Shown piece by piece: positions 16,513-24,739 of a DNA stretch of 64,000 nucleotides. The stretch is from the NCBI GenBank assembly GCA_002070955.1, contig MWEK01000016.1:39897-103896 (forward strand), in the 5' to 3' direction. The number at the start of each line of letters is the position of its first letter. The first letter of the stretch is position 1. The position numbers and the translations under genes are program-made. The notes under the pieces were generated by a model that saw only the letters and a program-made list of their open reading frames with translations, had not been told where the DNA came from and ran no database searches. The DNA comes from Planctomycetes bacterium ADurb.Bin069. Lineage in GTDB: Bacteria; Planctomycetota; UBA8108; UBA8890; UBA8898.

Positions 16513-16589
16513 AGCCGCGCCGGACGACCGGCCGGAGAAAAGGAACGGGCCTGTTGCGTCAGGCTCGCCGTCAGAGGAGCTTCCCGCCC

Positions 16590-17618
16590 ATGGGATCGAG
16601 AGCCCGCGCCGCCGCGATCGCCGCGCTCGTTGCGCTCGGCGCCGTTGCCGGCTGCCGGAGCCTAGGGCGTGTGCCCGAACATGAGGACGCCGTCGCCCGC
16701 GGCGAACGCTGCCTGGAAGTCCGCGATTTCCAGGGCGCCGAACTGTACTACGAGCGCGCGCTCCAGGCAAGCCCGCGCAACGCCAAAGCCCGCATCGGCC
16801 TGGCGCGCGTTGCCCTCGAACGCGACGACCCGCGGGCCGCCCTCGCCCAAGCCGACCGAGCCGAGCGCGAGTGCGTTCTCGCCGAGCAGGACAAGGTCGC
16901 GCTCTTGATCGTCCGCGGCCGCGCCTGCCAGAGGCTCGGCCGGCCGGTCGGGTTGGTCTGGGCCTATCTTCACCGCGCCTACGAGGCGGGCGGCCCCGAG
17001 ACCAGACAGCGCCTGCACAAGGATCTCCTCCGCCTGGCCGGGCAGTTGCCCTCCGACACCCCCGGCGTCAAGGAGTTTTTGGCCGCCGTTCCCGCCGGCG
17101 GCGCCGCGGCGCGGTCGCGCATCCGCCCGCGCCGCGACTGGGATCCCGGCGGCGCGCCTCAGGCCGACATTCCCATGGGGAAGCCTTTCCGCATCACGGT
17201 CCACCACTCGGCGCACGATGCCTTCATCGCGGGTTCCGCGGCCCGCTCGGCCGCCGCCTCGGCGGAGGTCATCCGCAGGATGCGCGCCTATCACGTCCAG
17301 AACCGGCACTGGCAGGACATCGGCTACCACTTCGTAATCGATCCCCGCGGCGGCATCTGGGAAGGCCGCCCGCTGCGGTTTCAGGGCGCGCATGCCGGCG
17401 CCGCGCACAACAAGGGCAATATCGGCATCTGCGTCATCGGCAACTACGATGCCCAAGGGCCCAGCGCGGCGCAGGTGGACAGCCTGACGTGGCTCATCCG
17501 CCGCCTCTGCGCCCAATACGACATCCCCAAGCGCCAGATCTTCTCCCATTGCGATCTCAAGGCGACGACCTGCCCGGGTCGTTTCCTGAAGCGCATCGTC
17601 GCCGAGCTGCGGGCGTGA
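16590..17618 (+). CDS. Lipoprotein with TPR-like repeats and PGRP/N-acetylmuramoyl-L-alanine amidase domain
   Basis: The 342-residue product begins with a lipoprotein signal (residues 1-21) and a lipobox cysteine, C22. Residues about 35-150 are helical and TPR-like. The C-terminal domain (about 205-342) matches the amidase_2/PGRP family, which cuts the bond between muramic acid and the stem peptide. The zinc ligands are expected in TVHHSA and in SHCDLKATTCPG, and the intermediate motif YHFVIDPRGGIWEGR is intact. It should act on peptidoglycan from the inner or outer membrane. The ATG at 16590 has GAGGAG upstream and starts the signal peptide; the longer frame upstream is not supported. Confidence 0.9.
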   Translation: MGSRARAAAIAALVALGAVAGCRSLGRVPEHEDAVARGERCLEVRDFQGAELYYERALQASPRNAKARIGLARVALERDDPRAALAQADRAERECVLAEQDKVALLIVRGRACQRLGRPVGLVWAYLHRAYEAGGPETRQRLHKDLLRLAGQLPSDTPGVKEFLAAVPAGGAAARSRIRPRRDWDPGGAPQADIPMGKPFRITVHHSAHDAFIAGSAARSAAASAEVIRRMRAYHVQNRHWQDIGYHFVIDPRGGIWEGRPLRFQGAHAGAAHNKGNIGICVIGNYDAQGPSAAQVDSLTWLIRRLCAQYDIPKRQIFSHCDLKATTCPGRFLKRIVAELRA

Positions 17619-17693
17619 GCCGCTTTCCGCCCCTATGCGCGTACTTCTTGAAGAAGCGGCGATCTAGGCGGCGCCTCCGCCGGCCCCGGTCCT

Positions 17694-18800
17694 TCAGAGC
17701 AAATCCTTGTAGAACGACAGCGTTTCGGCCGCGGTCTTTTCCCAGGTGAACGCGCGGGCGCGGGCGCGGCCCCGCTCCCTGAGGTCGCGCGCAAGAGCCT
17801 CATCCGCCAGGATCGCGTCGATGGCCTCCGCGATGGCGTCCTCGCTTTCGGGATTCACCTGCAGCGCCGCTCCGCCCGTCACCTCGGGAAGAGCGCCGCG
17901 ATCCGAAGCGATGACCGGCACGCTGCTTGCCATGGACTCGAGGGCGGGCAGGCCGAATCCCTCGTAGAGGCTCGGGTAGAGCGAGATGGCGGCGCGGGAG
18001 AGCAGCGCCGGCAAATGCTCTTTCGGCACGTTTCCAAGGAGCTTCGCGCCCTCGGAACCGCCCTCCAAGAACCGCGCGATGCGGCCGCGCTCGCCGAGGA
18101 TCACGAGGTCGCGGCCGCGCGCGGCCCGCCGCGCCGCGCGCGCGGTCCGCGCGATGTTCTTGCGCGGCTCGGGAGATCCGACGAGAAAAATCAGATACGG
18201 CCGGACGATGCCGTACCGGGCCAGCACCGCCTCCGCGTCGGCTTCGCTCGGCGCCTCGAAGAAAAACGGCTCGACGCCTAAATGGACGACCTTGATTCCC
18301 TCCGCGGGAAAGCCCAACAGCTCGATCACGTCTTCCCGCGTCCTCGCGGAGCTGGCGATCACGCCCGCGGCGCGCGCCAAGGATCGCGGAAGCTCGCCCT
18401 TGTAGCCCTTGTCGTTGAGCGCGCGGTCGGAGTAGTACTCAGGGTGCTTGAGATAGGCGAGGTCGTGGACCGTGAGCACGAGCCGCGCGCGCCGGGCGGG
18501 CGGCAGAACGAAGTGAAGGCCGTGGAAGATGTCGACCGGACCGCACAAAGCCTCGACGGGCGGCCAGTTCAAGCGGCCCCACAACGCGTCGACCAGCGTC
18601 CGCGGGCAATGGAACTGCCGCAGCGTGAAGCGCGCATCGTCCGGCTTCCACGCGGCGCCCCGCTCCCGGAAGCGGTTGTAGAAGAGCACAAAACGCTCTT
18701 CGCCGCCGGCGCGGGCGAAGGCGCCAATGAGCTCGCGGGCATAACGCGCCACGCCCCCGAAATGGAAAAGCGCGTGATAGGCATCTATGGCGACTCGCAT
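17694..18800 (-). CDS. Glycosyltransferase, group 1 (GT4-like)
   Basis: This 368-residue GT-B fold glycosyltransferase probably transfers a sugar from a nucleotide sugar to a cell-surface or extracellular polysaccharide precursor. The N terminus has GGVARYARELI, a loop typical of GT4 enzymes. The C-terminal donor-binding half has VGSPEPRKNI and the E-x7-E motif within YEGFGLPALESMA. The ATG at 18800 was chosen over upstream in-frame codons because it begins the conserved MRVAIDA strand and has GGAG 8 bp upstream. It is a single gene, convergent with the amidase and divergent from the sialidase. The sugar and acceptor cannot be told from sequence alone. Confidence 0.9.
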   Translation of the reverse strand: MRVAIDAYHALFHFGGVARYARELIGAFARAGGEERFVLFYNRFRERGAAWKPDDARFTLRQFHCPRTLVDALWGRLNWPPVEALCGPVDIFHGLHFVLPPARRARLVLTVHDLAYLKHPEYYSDRALNDKGYKGELPRSLARAAGVIASSARTREDVIELLGFPAEGIKVVHLGVEPFFFEAPSEADAEAVLARYGIVRPYLIFLVGSPEPRKNIARTARAARRAARGRDLVILGERGRIARFLEGGSEGAKLLGNVPKEHLPALLSRAAISLYPSLYEGFGLPALESMASSVPVIASDRGALPEVTGGAALQVNPESEDAIAEAIDAILADEALARDLRERGRARARAFTWEKTAAETLSFYKDLL

Positions 18801-19183
18801 GGCCTGCTCCGACACCACGGCGCCGCCGCCCATCGCGCCGCGTGCGCCCGGCGGGAAAACGGCGCGTTTCCGCCGGCCTAGGGTTGACTGCCTCGAGCCG
18901 GCAAGCAACGGCGGCGAGAAGAGCCGCGCTCGGTGTGCGCGCTGCCCCGCATGCTTCCGGGGCGCCAGGTTACTCCGCGCGGGGCGAAGGGTCAAGCGTG
19001 TTCCGCGCTGCCCGCGGCATTCCGCGCCGGCCCGGGGCGGTCAACGCGGCCGCGGCGTGCAAGCCCAAGAAATGGCAGCCCAGGGTCGATCTCACGCCCC
19101 CTCCGATGCCGCCGCTTCAGTGGAACCGGGCCGGCGCCGCCGGTACAATGGGCCGCGGCGCGGAGACAAGCGCGGAGGCTCCA
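18801..19183. other. Divergent intergenic region between glycosyltransferase and sialidase
   Basis: This 383-bp gap has no convincing gene. It holds a GC-rich near-inverted repeat around 18849-18875 with a GGGAAA/TTTCC core. A TACAAT -10 box (19144-19149) lies 35 bp before the sialidase ATG, with a poor TGGAAC at 19121-19126 as the only -35 candidate. No clear promoter for the glycosyltransferase was found. Confidence 0.5.
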
Positions 19184-20305
19184 ATGTCGAACTTACGGTT
19201 ACTGGCGGCGGCGGCGCTCGCGGCGGCGGCGAACGGGGCGGAGCCGCCGCTCACCCACGTCAACGTTTTCGTCTCGGGCCAGGGCGGCTATCACGCGTAC
19301 CGAATCCCCGTCATCGAGACGGCGCCGGACGGCACGCTGATCGCCTTCGCCGAGGCGCGCAAACACAGTTTGTCCGACCCGGGCGGCCGCGGGCAGGACA
19401 TCGATCTTGTGTATAAGCGCAGCAGCGACGGCGGGGCCACGTGGTCCGCCATGACGGTGCTGGAGGACCCCGGAGAGCTGTGGTCCGCCGCCAACCCCGC
19501 CACGCTCGTCGATCGCGACACAAGACGCGTGTGGGTTTTTTACTGGCGCTCGAAGCCCGGCCGCGGCACCAAGAGCGCCCGCCCCGGCACCGACGACGTC
19601 CAGACCCTGGCGCGCTGGAGCGCCGACGCCGGGCGCGCCTGGTCCGACCCGATCGACTTGACGGCCATCGCCCGCGACCTGACGGAGAAAACGGCGTGGG
19701 GAGCCAGCGTCGCGGGACCGGGCGGCGCGCTGCAGACCCGCGGCGGCCGTCTGGTGGTCCCCTTCTGGAAATACGCCCCCTTCGGCGTCTTCACCCTGTT
19801 TTCCGACGATCACGGCGCGACTTGGCGCCGCGGCAATCTCGTGCCCGGCCGCCAGGGCGGCGACGAAAGCCAGCTCGTCGAGCTGGCCGACGGCCGCCTG
19901 CTTATCGACATGCGGCAGGAAACCGGCCCGCATCGGTGGCTGGCCGAAAGCACCGACGGCGGCGCCACCTGGTCGCCGCCGCGGCCGGGCGTCGCCGTCG
20001 CGCCGGTCGCCTGCTCGATCGAACGTTTTACTCTCAAGGCGCGCGGCGACGATCGCGACCGCATCATCTGGACCGCTCCCAAGGGCCCCGATCGACGGCG
20101 CCTCGTCGTCTTGACGAGCTACGACGAGGGCGCAACCTTCACCAACGAGCGCCTGATCGCCGACGATTTCGCGGCCTATTCCGATCTCACGATCCTCAAG
20201 GACGGAACCGCGGGCGTTCTCTGGGAGCGGGGCCTTGAGCGCGGCTACCAGTTCATCGTCTTCACGCGCTTGGGCCGGGAGTTCCTGGAACCCGGCGCGA
20301 AGTAG
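19184..20305 (+). CDS. Secreted exo-sialidase (GH33-like)
   Basis: The 373-residue protein has a signal peptide (about 1-19, ending NGA). A six-bladed propeller sialidase fold is expected. The motif YRIP, whose arginine binds the sialic acid carboxylate, lies at about residue 40. Several Asp boxes are visible: SSDGGATW, SDDHGATW, STDGGATW and the degenerate SYDEGATF. Sialidases release terminal sialic acid from host or environmental glycans. The ATG at 19184 follows a GCGGAGG and puts the signal peptide at the N terminus; the upstream in-frame extension lacks any support. It converges with the CARDB/FGE-like gene and is one of many exported sugar-related genes in the next 27 kb. Confidence 0.9.
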   Translation: MSNLRLLAAAALAAAANGAEPPLTHVNVFVSGQGGYHAYRIPVIETAPDGTLIAFAEARKHSLSDPGGRGQDIDLVYKRSSDGGATWSAMTVLEDPGELWSAANPATLVDRDTRRVWVFYWRSKPGRGTKSARPGTDDVQTLARWSADAGRAWSDPIDLTAIARDLTEKTAWGASVAGPGGALQTRGGRLVVPFWKYAPFGVFTLFSDDHGATWRRGNLVPGRQGGDESQLVELADGRLLIDMRQETGPHRWLAESTDGGATWSPPRPGVAVAPVACSIERFTLKARGDDRDRIIWTAPKGPDRRRLVVLTSYDEGATFTNERLIADDFAAYSDLTILKDGTAGVLWERGLERGYQFIVFTRLGREFLEPGAK

Positions 20306-20328
20306 GCGCCCGCCGCGCGAACGCCCCG

Positions 20329-23300
20329 TCACCGCGCCAGACGAAATCCGACATCGGCCGCGCCTTTCGTGGGATAGTCCCAGTTGCGGGCCGCCGACCG
20401 GCAGGATTCGGCGTCCGCGTACCACGCTCCTCCGCGCAGAATGCGCCGCGTGCCAGACACGGGTCCCGTCGGATCGACGACGGGGGCGGCGGTGTAGCTC
20501 CCGTACCAATCGCGGCACCATTCGTACACGTTGCCCGACATGTCGTACAGGCCCCAGGCGTTCGGCGCCAGGAGTCCGACCGGGTGCGCATACAGCCGTC
20601 CTCTGAGCGCCGTGTTGCCGTAGTACCAGGCGCAGGCGCCGATACGCGCGCCGGAAGAATCGTCGCCCCAATAGTACCGCGCCGTCGTTTTTGCACGGCA
20701 GGCGTACTCCCACTGGGCCTCCGTGGGGAGGCTGAAATTTTTCCCGCTGGAGGCGTTGAGCTTGAAGACGAAGTTCTGAGCATCGTGCCAACTCACGTAA
20801 ACGGCGGGCGTGTCGGGATCGTTGACCACGTTGGGCTGTTTCGACCAAGGCATCGTCTTCATGACGGCGTACCACTGCAGCTTCGTCACCACGGTCTTCC
20901 CGAGCCAAAAGCCGGTCAAAGTGACCTGGTGCTGCGGGGACTCCTCGGCCCGCCCGCCCTTTTCGCCCGGAGCGCATCCCATCGAGAACGTCCCCGCCGG
21001 GCAGTAGACCATCTGGAGCGGCACGTTGCCCGGCAGCAAAAACGTCTCCGTCGGGGGGCGACAGCAGCCTATCGAAACAGTCGTCGTCAACGGATCGCTC
21101 CCGATGAACGCGTCCCCGGCGCAGGCGATCGGGTGGGCATCCCGCTCCGCTTCCGAGATGATCAGATCCGACCGCGACGCGACGCCGCAGCACTCGTAAC
21201 CGACGAAGCAGGCATCGGTCATCACCTCGAAGTAGGAGACGAGCCGATTGCCCGCCGGCGTCCTGACCCAAACGAGAATGCTAAGCTCTGAATCCGCCGC
21301 GAAGGGTTTCCCGAGGATCTGACCCCGCGCGACCTTGACTCCCGCCGCCGGGGAGAAGGCCGGGGCGATGCCCTGGATCACGAAGCGGATCGCCGGATAC
21401 TGCGTCGAACGAAGGCAGAGCGCCGTTCCGCGCGCACCGAGCGTGCTTCCCACGACGACGCCGTCCACGGGCGAAACGACCCACTCGCCTCGAGGATCCA
21501 CGCCGCTGCAGAAATAGTAGTAATGTCCCATGTGCCGGCACGAGGGCCGGCCCGACTCGAAATCGTCGGACACGTTCCGTCCGACCCCCGATCTGAAGCG
21601 CGAGATGCGGGCGATGGCGTCGCGCGGCGCGAAATCCGCCGCGACGAACTTCGGCGGCGCCGCGACCGGGTCGAGATCGAGCGTCGCGGGCGCGGCCTTG
21701 GACCCCGAAAGGAAGCCGCTGATGGCCCCGGACCCCGGGGTGACCCGGAAGGAGCCCGTGAAGCTCGCCCATTTCGAGGCGAACGTCAGGGTCATCGTGC
21801 CCGGCGGGTCGGCCAGCGTGATCGTCATCTTCATGCCGCTCAGGCTGCCGACCCCCGCGACGGCTTCGCCCCGGGGCGGCGTGAGCAGCGCGTCCCACCC
21901 GCCGCTCGCCTCGGACAAGGCCAGAGTCCAGAAGGGTTCGGCGCCGAACATCATGTGATAGATCCCCTTGGGGGAGGGCGGCGGCGGCAAGACGCGCACC
22001 GTGCCCGGGGCCACCCTTTGGTTGTTATCCTCGTCGGCCTCCACCACGCCGGGAAGGAAATCCGGCGGCTGTCCCGGTTTCGCATCGACCACGACGATGA
22101 GGCGGTAATCGCCGTCAGGGATATCGTCGCCGATGAGCGCGGCACCGTTGGTTCGCTGCCGCAACCCGCGGTCGAGGTGGCGGTTCCACAGGCGATACCC
22201 ATCGGTAAGCTCGAAGTCGGAATCATCCACGATTTCGTCGCGGGACAGATAGACGGCCGTATCGAACCGCGAATCCCCCGCGGGCCCCTCCGCCCCGATG
22301 TTCGCCACGACGTAGGTGAACGTCAATTCCTCCCCGCGCCTGACCGCGGAGGCGCCGGCCGCGGCCGACGCCACGGTGAGGTCCGGCAGGGCGACCTCGC
22401 CGTCGACCCGCACCTTCGTGTCCGAGGCGCGCCAGTTGTTGTCCTCGTCGGACTCCAGGACGCCCGGCGGGAAGCCCGGCGCGCGTCCGGGGCCGTCGTC
22501 CACACGGACGATCAGGTGGTATTCTCCGTCCGGGACGCTCCAGGCTATCGGCGCCTTCCCGGTCACCGCCGCCATCCAACCGGCGCCGATACGGTCCTGT
22601 CGGAGGGCGTACCCGCCGTCCAGCGGCAGATCCGCCGGATCCAGGATCGCATCCGCCGACAGGTAGAGGGCGACATCGAAGGTCGCCGACTTGGGGCGGG
22701 AGGCCGCGCCCCGGTTCCCCAGGACGTAGGAGAATTCCAGTTCCTGCCCGTGCTTGATCTCGGCCGCGGCAGGCACCACCGACCACACGACGAGGTCGGG
22801 AAGAGCCGATGGCGGCGGGAACCGCAGCGTGGCCGAGGCCTTCCTGCCGAGCCGATTCGCGACCTTGAAGCTCAGGGTGCCGCGCGGCGGATCGCCGCGC
22901 ACGGTCTGCACCCAGCTCGCGAAGACGGCGCCGGGGCCGGCGCTGCAGTCCGTGAAATCGCGCCGCGCGCAGAAATCCGCATCAATGGCCAGGTCGTCCA
23001 CGCCCTCGGGGCCCTTGACGGTCAGGCTGCCTCCGTACAACGCGCGGTTGTCATCGCGGATCGCCGCGAACAGGGGGATTCCGTACTCTCCGCCGCCCCT
23101 GTCGACCATCGGCCCCGTCTGCTGCACCGCGATCGAGAGGCCGCCCCGCGGCGATGCGAAGTCGGGGTTGTCGACGAGCAGCCGCACCGCGGCGCTGAAT
23201 CCGGAGGTGTCGGCCGCGGTATATTCCACCTCCCAGGCCGAATCCGATCCTTCCAGAAGCTGCTCGCACTCCAGTCGGAGAGCGCCCGCTTCCAAGCTGC

Positions 23301-24375
23301 ACGACCGCCATTCCCAGTCATCGCAGAAGCCGCCGTCGAGCGCCAGTTCCGTCGCGCCCTGAGGCGCGGCCACCGTCAAGCTGCCGCCCGCCAGGGTCCC
23401 GGCCGGGCTGTCGACGGCAAGCACGCAGGGGATTCCGTAAAGGACCGCATCGCCGCAGTCCGCGCCGCCGTCGCACAACCGCACCGCCTCGCCGCGCAGC
23501 GTCGCCGCGATCCCGATGCGCGGCGGGAGGCCCGCGACCGCGATCGTCTGGCCCAACAGCTTGCCCTTGAGCGCCAGCAGCCCCCCGGCGGTGCTTCCCG
23601 TCAGAGTGATTCCCCGCGCGGCTCCCGCGCCTTTCAAGGTCAAGGACGTGCGGCCCGTGCTCGCCGCGTGCTTTCCCGAGGCAACGCACGCAAGCTCGCG
23701 CCCCGAAGCGAACGTGAGGACCGCGTCACCGGCGCGCTTAGTCCCCGCGTGAACTAGCTTGAGGTCCAGCCGCCACGCATCCGTCGCCGGCGGAGCCGCG
23801 TCCGGGACAAGCGCAAGTTCGGAGCGCGCGATCTTCAGGGCGAGCTTCCCTCTCGCCGCATCCGTCGTCGTCACCGTTCCCTTGATCGTGCCGTGCATCT
23901 CCGCGCCCGCGCTGGATACGTTCAAGGTCGCCGACAGCGAACCCGAGATTCGCGTGTAAGGCGCGGCGACGGTGAACTTCTTCATGGCCAGGACGACCCG
24001 CGCGGTTCCAGGGGCGCCGCGCACGGACGAGACCGCGCCGCTCACCGTGAACATCACCGCCGCGGGGTCGCCGTCCGGGAATTCGATCAACGCCGAGCCC
24101 GACCCCGAGATCTTGCCCGTCGCCCCGTGAACGAGGACAAGGGCAAGTTCGTCGAGGACGGCCCCGTTTGCACCTTCGATCTCTCCGCCGGAGTGCCCGC
24201 CCGTGATGTCGACGACGGGGCGCCCGGAGACCAGCCACGCGGCGCCCGACCCCTCGGCGGCGCGCGCCGGCGGAGCCGCGGCCGCGTACAACGCCAAGAC
24301 CGCCGCGGCCGGCCAGGCCGGCAGGCGGCAAAGGAAACAGCGGATACCTTCGCGATAAGGTGCATGCAAGCGCAT
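20329..24375 (-). CDS. Giant secreted CARDB / FGE-like domain protein
   Basis: This 1348-residue exported protein has a signal peptide (about 1-40). Residues 45-520 are beta-rich repeats of unknown type. Two CARDB adhesion-like domains follow (about 524-650 and 661-800, each beginning LPDL and containing DEDNN). A segment around 950-1070 resembles a peptidase M23/LytM fold (SPVDGVVVG) but lacks recognisable metal ligands. The C-terminal 240 residues are a formylglycine-generating-enzyme-like domain (PTEAQWEYACR, GNVYEWCRDW, RGGAWYADAESCR). The first active-site cysteine of true FGE is absent, so sulfatase activation is unlikely. ATG 24375 was preferred to 24384 because GAGG is about 9 bp upstream of it. 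It is probably a surface protein. Confidence 0.85.
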   Translation of the reverse strand: MRLHAPYREGIRCFLCRLPAWPAAAVLALYAAAAPPARAAEGSGAAWLVSGRPVVDITGGHSGGEIEGANGAVLDELALVLVHGATGKISGSGSALIEFPDGDPAAVMFTVSGAVSSVRGAPGTARVVLAMKKFTVAAPYTRISGSLSATLNVSSAGAEMHGTIKGTVTTTDAARGKLALKIARSELALVPDAAPPATDAWRLDLKLVHAGTKRAGDAVLTFASGRELACVASGKHAASTGRTSLTLKGAGAARGITLTGSTAGGLLALKGKLLGQTIAVAGLPPRIGIAATLRGEAVRLCDGGADCGDAVLYGIPCVLAVDSPAGTLAGGSLTVAAPQGATELALDGGFCDDWEWRSCSLEAGALRLECEQLLEGSDSAWEVEYTAADTSGFSAAVRLLVDNPDFASPRGGLSIAVQQTGPMVDRGGGEYGIPLFAAIRDDNRALYGGSLTVKGPEGVDDLAIDADFCARRDFTDCSAGPGAVFASWVQTVRGDPPRGTLSFKVANRLGRKASATLRFPPPSALPDLVVWSVVPAAAEIKHGQELEFSYVLGNRGAASRPKSATFDVALYLSADAILDPADLPLDGGYALRQDRIGAGWMAAVTGKAPIAWSVPDGEYHLIVRVDDGPGRAPGFPPGVLESDEDNNWRASDTKVRVDGEVALPDLTVASAAAGASAVRRGEELTFTYVVANIGAEGPAGDSRFDTAVYLSRDEIVDDSDFELTDGYRLWNRHLDRGLRQRTNGAALIGDDIPDGDYRLIVVVDAKPGQPPDFLPGVVEADEDNNQRVAPGTVRVLPPPPSPKGIYHMMFGAEPFWTLALSEASGGWDALLTPPRGEAVAGVGSLSGMKMTITLADPPGTMTLTFASKWASFTGSFRVTPGSGAISGFLSGSKAAPATLDLDPVAAPPKFVAADFAPRDAIARISRFRSGVGRNVSDDFESGRPSCRHMGHYYYFCSGVDPRGEWVVSPVDGVVVGSTLGARGTALCLRSTQYPAIRFVIQGIAPAFSPAAGVKVARGQILGKPFAADSELSILVWVRTPAGNRLVSYFEVMTDACFVGYECCGVASRSDLIISEAERDAHPIACAGDAFIGSDPLTTTVSIGCCRPPTETFLLPGNVPLQMVYCPAGTFSMGCAPGEKGGRAEESPQHQVTLTGFWLGKTVVTKLQWYAVMKTMPWSKQPNVVNDPDTPAVYVSWHDAQNFVFKLNASSGKNFSLPTEAQWEYACRAKTTARYYWGDDSSGARIGACAWYYGNTALRGRLYAHPVGLLAPNAWGLYDMSGNVYEWCRDWYGSYTAAPVVDPTGPVSGTRRILRGGAWYADAESCRSAARNWDYPTKGAADVGFRLAR

Positions 24376-24404
24376 AAGTGTCATCCTCGGTGTACGGAGA
24401 TTCC

Positions 24405-24433
24405 TTTGTAGCAGCCGAATCAATCCGGGTCAA
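24405..24433 (-). promoter_or_regulatory. Strong promoter of the CARDB/FGE-like gene
   Basis: On the minus strand TTGACC (24428-24433) and TACAAA (24405-24410) are separated by exactly 17 bp, 30 bp before the ATG. This is one of the best promoter matches in the window. Confidence 0.75.
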
Positions 24434-24684
24434 CGAACACCCGCCTCGGTTCATCCGCAACCGAAGGTCGGGCACGGCGCCGCGAGGGCCGGCGCCCCTC
24501 CCTCGCCAACCCGCGCGCGCATCGTCTATATCGGTCGGCGCCCCCCCAGCGGCGCGGACGCCGTTCTCCGGCGCAGGGCGGCAACGGCCGGCAGCGGCGC
24601 TTCTTCCGCGGTCCGCTGCGCGACCGGCTTCCCCGCGGGCGTGGCGTCCCGCCGGCGCCGGCACGCGGCTCGCCGGGCTTGCGA

Positions 24685-24690
24685 TATAAT
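24685..24690 (+). promoter_or_regulatory. -10 box TATAAT of the arabinofuranosidase gene
   Basis: A perfect TATAAT 50 bp before the ATG at 24740. No -35 match is seen 17 bp upstream. Confidence 0.55.
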
Positions 24691-24739
24691 CCATCGGGCG
24701 CCTGCGCGAAGCGCCGCCGCCGCCTCTCCGGAGAGACTC

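Larger units (their letters stand above)
24376..24739. other. Divergent intergenic region
   Basis: This 364-bp gap carries the minus-strand promoter at 24405-24433 and a plus-strand TATAAT at 24685-24690. Nothing else recognisable lies between them. Confidence 0.5.

Noticed and set aside
21523..23757. A plus-strand open frame (about 744 residues) opposite the CARDB/FGE-like gene
   Set aside because: It is antisense to clear CARDB domains and is Arg-rich shadow sequence with no ribosome-binding site.
20329..24375. Sulfatase-activating formylglycine-generating enzyme
   Set aside because: The C-terminal domain has the FGE fold motifs but lacks the first catalytic cysteine.
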